This document shows positions 7,432 to 13,321 of a stretch of DNA of 13,321 bases, one piece after another. Each line of letters starts with the position of its first letter. The stretch's first letter is position 1. The stretch spans positions 1 through 13,321 of the forward strand of contig JADKKF010000001.1 in NCBI GenBank assembly GCA_016720635.1. Direction: 5' to 3'. The translations under genes were made by a program, and so were the position numbers. This DNA is from Saprospiraceae bacterium. GTDB lineage: Bacteria > Bacteroidota > Bacteroidia > Chitinophagales > Saprospiraceae. Under the pieces are notes generated by a model that did no database searches, had not been told where the DNA came from, and worked only from the letters and a program-made list of their open reading frames with translations.

Positions 7432-8310
7432 TTACACTTTCTTCGCCATCACTTCCGCCATTGTCTTTCCAATATCAGCCGGAGAAACTACTACATGTAT
7501 TCCACACTCCCCCATGATTCTCATTTTAGCTGCTGCAGTGTCATCCTCACCACCTACGATGGCGCCGGCATGACCCATTTTACGACCTTTTGGAGCAGTT
7601 TGGCCTGCTATAAAGCCAACTACAGGTTTAGTTCCATGCTCCTTGTACCATTTTGAGGCTTCAGCTTCAAGGCTACCGCCAATCTCGCCAATCATTACGA
7701 TGCCGTCTGTTTCAGGATCATTCATAAATAATTCGATTGCTTCCTTAGTTGAAGTTCCGATGATTGGGTCACCACCAATTCCGATAGCGGTAGAAATACC
7801 AAGCCCTGCTTTGACCACCTGGTCAGCAGCTTCGTAAGTCAAAGTACCAGATTTTGAAACAATACCGATACGACCTTTTTTGAAAACAAAACCCGGCATG
7901 ATGCCTACTTTAGCTTCGTCAGGAGTAATTACACCAGGGCAATTCGGTCCTATAAGACGTACGTTTTTATCTTTTATATATTCCTTTACTTTGACCATGT
8001 CCTGGATCGGAATACCTTCAGTGATGCAGACGATAGTTTTGATTCCTGCTTCAGCTGCTTCCTGAATAGCATCGGCTGCAAAAGCCGGTGGAACGAATAT
8101 AATGGAGGTATCTGCACCAGCTTGATTCACAGCATCTTGAACTGTATTGAAGACAGGTTTGCCAAGATGAGTTTCGCCACCTTTACCCGGAGTCACACCA
8201 CCAACTACGGGAGTGCCGTACATGATCATTTGTTCTGCGTGGAAAGTACCTTCTTTACCGGTGAAGCCTTGGACGATGATTTTGGAGTCTTTGTTAACTA
8301 TTACTGACAT
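7432..8310 (-). CDS. sucD: Succinyl-CoA synthetase (ligase) alpha subunit
   Basis: Intact, 292 residues, the normal length. SucD forms the complex with SucC that converts succinyl-CoA and NDP to succinate, CoA and NTP in the TCA cycle. The N-terminal CoA-binding domain shows IIVQGFTGKEGTFHAEQM and VVGGVTPGKGG. The ligase domain shows GPNCPGVITP, VSKSGTLTYEA and GIGGDPIIG. The phosphohistidine loop KMGHAGAIVGG places the active His at 247. No sucC is in the window, which is usual in Bacteroidota where the two genes are often apart. It follows the FtsB-like gene by 95 nt on the same strand and ends at a strong terminator, so the two may be cotranscribed. No frame errors, unlike its neighbour. 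Confidence 0.97.
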   Translation of the reverse strand: MSVIVNKDSKIIVQGFTGKEGTFHAEQMIMYGTPVVGGVTPGKGGETHLGKPVFNTVQDAVNQAGADTSIIFVPPAFAADAIQEAAEAGIKTIVCITEGIPIQDMVKVKEYIKDKNVRLIGPNCPGVITPDEAKVGIMPGFVFKKGRIGIVSKSGTLTYEAADQVVKAGLGISTAIGIGGDPIIGTSTKEAIELFMNDPETDGIVMIGEIGGSLEAEASKWYKEHGTKPVVGFIAGQTAPKGRKMGHAGAIVGGEDDTAAAKMRIMGECGIHVVVSPADIGKTMAEVMAKKV

Positions 8311-8405
8311 TTGATATTTTTTTTACGACAATATCTAAATGACAATCAAGCAGTAATCTCAACAAAGAGGAGGATATAACAACTTAAAGTGATCTTCAGA
8401 TACCG

Positions 8406-8722
8406 TTATTCGACTGCAATGATAAACAAATCTTCATCATTTTTGGTCATTAAATATTCTTCACGGCCAAATTTTTTCTATATCGCTGTTGACATCCTTT
8501 GTCATTTGTTTTGGTGCGTATGATGTCATTTGACAACTTGTCTTTTTTCTCTTTCATACTTGTAGATTGATCTTTGGAGTTGCCATTGGTGACCCATCTG
8601 TTCTTGTCGAATAAAGCCATCCAGATGAAGAGGAAGAGGAAGGATGCTATGTATTTTTTATTTGGGCCTCCGGGAAGAAAATCTTTGATGTCCTGAAGGA
8701 TATTTGTAAATTTTTGATACAT
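8406..8722 (-). CDS. ftsB: FtsB/DivIC-like septum formation initiator protein (four frameshifts)
   Basis: The start ATG (8720-8722) gives MYQKFTNILQDIKDFLPGG, then one membrane segment YIASFLFLFIWMALFD, followed by a charged coiled coil. As given, the frame runs to a false stop at 8450. Four 1-nt corrections, all in homopolymers (a missing C after WVT, extra A before DKLSN, extra A after RTK, extra A before FGREEYLM), restore a 104-residue protein: WVTQWQLQRSIYKYERE, DKLSNDIIRTK, MTKDVNSDIEK, FGREEYLM and the ending TKNDEDLFIIAVE, stop TAA 8406-8408. The pattern of short N-terminus, one TM, coiled coil and [FL]xREExxM..ED..F is that of the FtsB/DivIC family, a single-pass part of the FtsQLB division complex. 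A longer start at 8773 is possible but adds an unlikely extension. No second copy is seen here. Confidence 0.82.
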
Positions 8723-9052
8723 ATTAAATAAATTTATAATGCAAATATAGCTATCAATTAATGATATACCCATTGTATTTATTATTAATGTATAAATTTT
8801 TATTTTTAAATATGTAAATAGCTATAATTCAAATAAAAATAAATTTAAGAAATTAGAGTTTTGATATTCAACGCCTTATGAATAGTGTTAGAAATACATA
8901 TGATGGCATATATTTAGTACTTCAAAGCACAATATTCAAATACGCTAGTGGTAAACAGCTATCGCTGATAACTGCCAAAAATTTATTTTAAATTAATATA
9001 AAATAAGGCTTATTTTGTTTATATAAATGGTATATCATTGTTAATCAACACT

Positions 9053-9112
9053 ATGGTCAACATCAAAACATTACTTCATATTATAAGATCAATCTTTAAA
9101 CTACTTTTATAA
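9053..9112 (+). CDS. Possible 19-residue peptide ORF ahead of a terminator
   Basis: ATG 9053 to TAA 9110-9112 would encode MVNIKTLLHIIRSIFKLLL, a cationic, amphipathic-looking peptide. The stop lies 9 nt before a strong hairpin-plus-T-run on the same strand, so the ORF would sit in a very short transcript. No ribosome binding site or clear promoter is visible, and an ORF of this size can occur by chance in AT-rich DNA. I do not recognise it. The transcript could equally be a non-coding RNA. Confidence 0.22.
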   Translation: MVNIKTLLHIIRSIFKLLL

Positions 9113-9121
9113 ATTTCCAGG

Positions 9122-9150
9122 GAGCATGGGGCAACTCATGCTCTTTTTTT
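9122..9150 (+). terminator. Orphan rho-independent terminator
   Basis: GAGCATG (9122-9128) pairs with CATGCTC (9137-9143) around an 8-nt loop, followed by a run of seven T. It faces the plus strand, but the last plus-strand gene ends at 6686, so no annotated gene explains it. Confidence 0.8.
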
Positions 9151-9342
9151 ATTGGGATTGTAAGCTGAAATACCAAGAATATCGGACCACAGCAGGCGAG
9201 ATAAGAATATCCAGGGATCGAGGATAAACGTTATAAATTGCATTCAATTTTTTAGTAATTTTTAAACATACCTATTTCATAACGATACATATATCAAGTA
9301 TTTATATATTTATTTAAAAGAAAACATCCGCATTATTTGTAA

Positions 9343-9350
9343 TATATTTG
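9343..9350 (+). promoter_or_regulatory. Possible Bacteroidota -7 element for the secreted-protein gene
   Basis: TATATTTG matches the TAnnTTTG consensus of Bacteroidota housekeeping promoters exactly. A TTTG-like -33 element at the expected spacing is not evident. It would give a leader of roughly 105 nt before the ATG at 9463. Confidence 0.35.
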
Positions 9351-9462
9351 CAGCGTATCGGTATGTCAAATGATATAATAAGTGACCTACCACAATTAAT
9401 ATTAAGTTCACATTAACCTTCTACCTTTGGTTTATTAATTCTTAATTTAAAAAACATTACAG

Positions 9463-12400
9463 ATGATTAGAAATTTACTAATAATATTTTTATTAAGCTT
9501 TTCACTTTTTAGTACTTATGGGCAGGTACTCTTGACAGAAGATTTTGATTACCCAATTGGAGACCTTTTAACTGCACATGGATGGACTGCTCACAGTGGA
9601 GCCGGAGGTCAACCAATTGATGTTACAACAGGATTAACTTTTAGCGGATACATAGGCTCTGGAATTGGTGGGGCAGCCGACATTAATAATACTGGAGAAG
9701 ATGTGAATAAAACCTTTAGTCAACAGACTTCAGGGACTGTTTATGCTTCATTCTTACTAAATGCCGGTTCTACTAACTTTGCAGGATATTTTTTCCATTT
9801 AGGACAAGGAACAATTGGAACTAACTTTTTTTACAAGAGTTTGGATAAATGGAACAGGCACAGGTATTGGTCTAGGAAATAGTGCTCCATCAACTTATGT
9901 CACTATTACCGCCAACACTATATTTAGTGGTATTGAAATATGAGCTATCAACAAAAGTGAGCAGTTTATTTTTATTTAACTCACTTCCCTACATTGGAAC
10001 CAATTGGTCTGATATTTTTCCACCTACATCGATTACTGCAACCCAACTAGTAATGAGTGGCGTCCCTCCTACAGCTGAAACCGGCGTCCCTTTTGACATC
10101 ACTATTTGTGCTCAAGATGCTATGAATAACACCCAAACTGACTATATGACTCCAATTACACTTACTCAAACTAATGGTACCCCTGCGACCATCACTCCAA
10201 CTTCACCACAAGTACCGGTAGGAGGGTGTATAACTTATACAATTACACCAACTGCTCCAAATGAAATCATAAGTTTCAGTACGACGAGCGGCATGTTAAC
10301 TCCAGATGCTTCCGGAGATATTAATGTAATACAAGGACAAAGTGCTTGTTACACCGACAACTGTGACTATTCTATTGTACCTGTCACATTAAATATAGAA
10401 AATGATAACTGGACTTGCTCAGCAGGGTCTTACACAGTGAATGGATTTTCAACCACATCCAGTCCTAGTGAATTGTGGTTAGTTTCACCACAATACCTTT
10501 GGAATGCTACAAATGCAAAATACACTGCTAACGTTGTTGAAACTTTTGACGGTTCAACCTTAGAAGTTCTTTATTCAACAAATTATTCAGGAAATCCTGC
10601 CACGGCAACTTGGGTTTCTATTGGTTCATATACTGCTTCTGCAACATTAAACATTGCTGTCCCAGCGATAACGCCAGGTTCAAATGTAGTATTTGGTTTT
10701 AAATATACAGCAACAGGACTTGCAGCCGGATCATCACAGTATGTAGTAAGTAATATAGTCCTAAAAAGTACCGAATGTGCCAATATATCTATTACTTCTT
10801 GTGATATTTCGGACATCACCAACGCAAATTCTTCTTCATGTAACGATAATGGCACACCTTCAAATCCAGTTGATGATTATTTTACAACCGACATTTCAGT
10901 AAGTTATTCAAATCCTCCTGCCACGGGAACACTTGGTCTTTACAAAGACAATGGACTGACTTTACTAACAACTATTCCTGTTGGATCATTAACTCCAATC
11001 ACTCATGTTTTTGTAGGAGTTCAATTACCGGCTGATGGAAATAACATACAGCTTGTAGCTAAATTCTCTGAGACACCATCTTGTTCATTTAGTAAAGTAC
11101 TCACAGGGATTACAAATTGCAGCAATACCCCAACTTACATTGAATTACTCCCAGCTCCTGCGGCAAGTGTCTATTTAGGAGAACCATTCAATGTTAATTT
11201 ATGCTTCACAGATGGCGCTGGTAATCCCATAACTGCGCCAATGTATGCTACATTAATAGTGGATGTATCTCCAATTACAACACTCAGCCTTACAAATACT
11301 TCCGGCACTGGCCCTTGTTTTACCTATACATTTAATCCAACTGAAGTAGGAATGGCTACAGTGAGTTTTTATGACGATAATTTTGATTTTTTCACAAGTT
11401 TTAATATTAATGTATTGCCTCAACCATGTAGCGATATTTTCATTTCGGAAGTTGCAGATATGGATACGACCAACTCAAATAAATTTGTAGAAATTTTTAA
11501 TGCGGGAATTTCAACAATCGCTATAGGGGGATACAAGCTTAATATTTATTCAAATGGGAGTAGTACAAACAGCTATAACAATACCTCCGGGAACTATGAT
11601 TGGTGCAGGTGCAGTTTTTGTAATTGGAACCAGTGGCATGGGAACCTTCCCGTCTATTTATTCACTTTGTAGTGGAAATATGCTTGGTTCAGGAAGTATG
11701 ACTATCAATGGGGATGATGTTGTAGAACTTACTGATGGCCTAAATAGATTGGACATTTATGGAGTGATAGGTGAAAAACCAGCCAATAATGTTTCATGGA
11801 ATTATACGGATAAAAATGCTCAAAGAGATCCCAATCTTCTATGTGGAAGAAGGAACTTTAATCTTAATGAATGGTATATTTCTGCAACTAAAAGTGCTCC
11901 TAGATATACGACACCATGCTCTAATTGCCTGATGCCGACAGAAGGTGCTGCGTATGGTACGGGAACAATAAATGCGACTCACGAATGGACTGCATCAAAT
12001 GGCTGGACTGATTACTATGATTGTAATACAAAAAAATTAGTATTGGCAATCAAGAAAAATGGAAATAATATCGGAAGAAAAGGTGATGCAGGATTTCTGG
12101 TCTCCAATTTTGCAAATACAGGAGCAACGTATGTTCCTTCAGGATCTGGCAACTATGTCACAAATCCTAATGGATGGGTTATGATGAATCGTTATTGGAA
12201 TGTAAATCCTTTGACACAACCCACTAGTGATGTTTCAGTTAAGTTTTATTTCAGTCAAAATGACATAGATGCAGTGAATACAGAAGCTGCGGGGCATGGG
12301 ATACCTGTAATAACAGCTTCAAATGCATACACATACAAAATTAATAGTATTGGGACGGGCTACAATGGAGATCCAGCAACCGGTCATCCAGGAATTCCTT

Positions 12401-13095
12401 TGGCTACTGCTTATAACAACGATGGATACTGGCAATATAAAAGCGGAAGTGCTTCCACATCCACATGGGCTTTAGGAGGTTCAGCTTCGAATTTCTCTGC
12501 AGAATACATCATTTCAAGATTTAGTGGTGGTGGTGCAGGTGCGGGAAGCACATTTAGCGGAGCATTACCAATTGAAATATTAAACTTTTCAGGTCGTGAA
12601 GTATCCGGAGGATTTCTAGTAAATTGGACATATCTTTCGGACAAGAGTTTTTCGAAATCTGAACTTCAAAAAAGCATAAATGGAAAAGATTTCGTGACAA
12701 TTAACAATAAAGTCCAAACAAACAGTGGTGTAATTAAAGACTCTTACTTGGATCAAGACAAAGCCAAGGGTATTAATTATTACCGACTTAAAATTGTTGA
12801 AAACGATGGCGCAGTGAAATATACTCATACTATATCGAATAATGTTTCTTCTGTAAATGAATTCAAAGTCTTTCCTTCTATTTTTGAAGATGGAATTTCA
12901 ATTTCTAACCTTGATGGAGGACAAGTTTCAATCGTCATTACCGGAATAAATGGTGTGAATTATTATGAAGGTAATGTGTTCTTGAATTCTTCTGAACCAC
13001 ACTATATTAAACTTGAAAATTTCTCTGCAGGAGTTTATTTTGTAAAAGTAAATTCTGCCGGGTTATCCATGAGTTATAAAATAGTTAAAAAGTAA
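9463..13095 (+). CDS. Large secreted T9SS cargo protein with Ig-like and lamin-tail domains (frameshifted)
   Basis: One gene split into three frames. MIRNLLIIFLLSFSLFSTYGQ is a Sec signal. An N-terminal globular part follows (LLTEDFDYPIGDLL to about 9935, ending in LYLVVLKYELST, typical of a lectin-like beta-sandwich). Then come an Ig-like domain (about 10030-10330), a beta-rich domain around CYTDNCDYSIVPV (10340-10790), a further beta-rich domain (10800-11130), a second Ig-like domain (11140-11420) and a lamin-tail domain (SDIFISEVADMDTTNSNKFVEIFN to NEWYISATKSAPRY, about 11430-11910). The C-terminus (LPIEILNFSG, FKVFPSIFEDGISISNL, then FSAGVYFVKVNS and YKIVKK) is a T9SS type A sorting signal, so export through the type IX system and cell-surface attachment or release are predicted. 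Three extra bases (T-run 9826-9832, about 9919, about 11563) break it; corrected length is about 1,209 residues. No catalytic site is evident; adhesion or structural role is inference. Confidence 0.85.
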
Positions 13096-13102
13096 TTATT
13101 TA

Positions 13103-13136
13103 AAAAGGGAAGTCAATAGTAATTGACTTCCCTTTT
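13103..13136 (+). terminator. Terminator after the T9SS cargo gene
   Basis: AAAAGGGAAGTCAAT (13103-13117) pairs perfectly with ATTGACTTCCCTTTT (13122-13136) around the loop AGTA, a 15-bp stem ending in TTTT. The A-run on the left means it could also stop minus-strand transcripts. Confidence 0.92.
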
Positions 13137-13151
13137 ATATACCTAAATTTT

Positions 13152-13321
13152 ATGCGCCATTTCCTCCTTTTACTATTTACAGTTATAGGTTCTTTAACTT
13201 CTGTTTATAGCCAATGCCCTACAATTACTGGCGCTGCATTTGGTAGTGGATGTATTGAAAACGGGAGTAATTGTGCTACAAGTCCAATAAATACAGGATT
13301 TACAGGATTTACAGGAACAGT
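13152..13321 (+). CDS. Second secreted protein, N-terminus only
   Basis: ATG 13152 opens a frame that runs off the window end (56 complete codons). MRHFLLLLFTVIGSLTSVYSQ is a clear Sec signal peptide, with predicted cleavage near SVYS-Q, and the mature part begins CPTITGAAFGSGC. The style (Cys, Gly, Thr and Asn rich) resembles surface proteins of Bacteroidota like the upstream neighbour. The visible end has two TTTACAGGA units coding GFTGFTG. No domain can be assigned. It begins 16 nt after the preceding terminator, so it is probably transcribed separately or by read-through. Confidence 0.75.
   Translation, partial: MRHFLLLLFTVIGSLTSVYSQCPTITGAAFGSGCIENGSNCATSPINTGFTGFTGT

Larger units (their letters stand above)
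8723..9462. other. 740-bp AT-rich intergenic region
   Basis: Holds the minus-strand promoter of the FtsB-like gene, an orphan plus-strand terminator (9122-9150) and the upstream region of the secreted-protein gene. A 37-codon ORF (8878-8991, plus) and a 19-codon ORF (9053-9112, plus) are the only small ORFs I noted. The 9151-9330 part shows nothing recognisable. No tRNA or other known RNA was recognised. Confidence 0.6.

Noticed and set aside
7643..8307. Three plus-strand ORFs opposite sucD
   Set aside because: Antisense shadows of a well-conserved gene.
8878..8991. Plus-strand 37-codon ORF
   Set aside because: No recognisable similarity, no start signal and no terminator of its own; likely chance in AT-rich DNA, though it could belong to the transcript ending at 9150.
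8723..9462. tRNA or other known structured RNA gene
   Set aside because: I looked for a cloverleaf or CCA end and for known riboswitch cores and saw none; only the terminator hairpin is clear.
10583..10855. Minus-strand 90-codon ORF
   Set aside because: Lies opposite the T9SS cargo gene and has no family features.

Overview
The window looks like a Bacteroidota genome, most likely Saprospiria or a relative. This is inferred from the low GC content, the lack of Shine-Dalgarno sites, a large secreted protein ending in a type IX secretion (T9SS) type A sorting domain, a NupG-type transporter beside a Tat-exported hydroxypyruvate-isomerase-like protein, and intergenic repeats of a kind common in this phylum.

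Layout. (1) Positions 1-2560, minus strand: a three-gene run of MFS transporter, Tat-signal hydroxypyruvate isomerase-like protein and the N-terminus of a GMC-type flavin oxidoreductase. The junctions are tight (1 nt and 24 nt). (2) Positions 2685-4666, plus strand, divergent from it: a Gfo/Idh/MocA oxidoreductase, then an exported polysaccharide deacetylase. Together (1) and (2) look like one locus for uptake and oxidation of a sugar, polyol or glycoside. (3) Positions 4883-6686, plus strand: three small intact housekeeping-type genes (aldo/keto reductase, TfoX N-terminal domain protein, VOC/glyoxalase-fold protein); a heptanucleotide repeat precedes the last. (4) Positions 6716-7269: a non-coding array of two and a half 210-bp repeats. 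(5) Positions 7366-8722, minus strand: FtsB/DivIC-like division protein, then sucD (succinyl-CoA synthetase alpha) with a strong terminator. (6) Positions 8723-9462: AT-rich and gene-poor, with a plus-strand terminator that has no obvious gene and a possible 19-codon ORF. (7) Positions 9463-13095: a roughly 1,209-residue T9SS cargo protein with Ig-like and lamin-tail domains, a terminator, and the start of a second secreted protein that runs off the window.

The most striking property is the density of single-base indels. Six genes (GMC, isomerase, MFS, Gfo/Idh, FtsB, T9SS cargo) read as good family members only after several 1-nt corrections, mostly in homopolymers. Five other genes (deacetylase, aldo/keto reductase, TfoX, VOC, SucD) have none. 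FtsB is normally essential and needs four corrections in 317 nt, so consensus error is a better explanation than gene decay for most of these. The GMC fragment also carries in-frame stops and may be truly broken. I did not find a clearly new biological system. The best leads are the 210-bp repeat array with its internal 9-bp rhythm, the orphan terminator unit near 9053-9150, and the sugar-oxidation locus.
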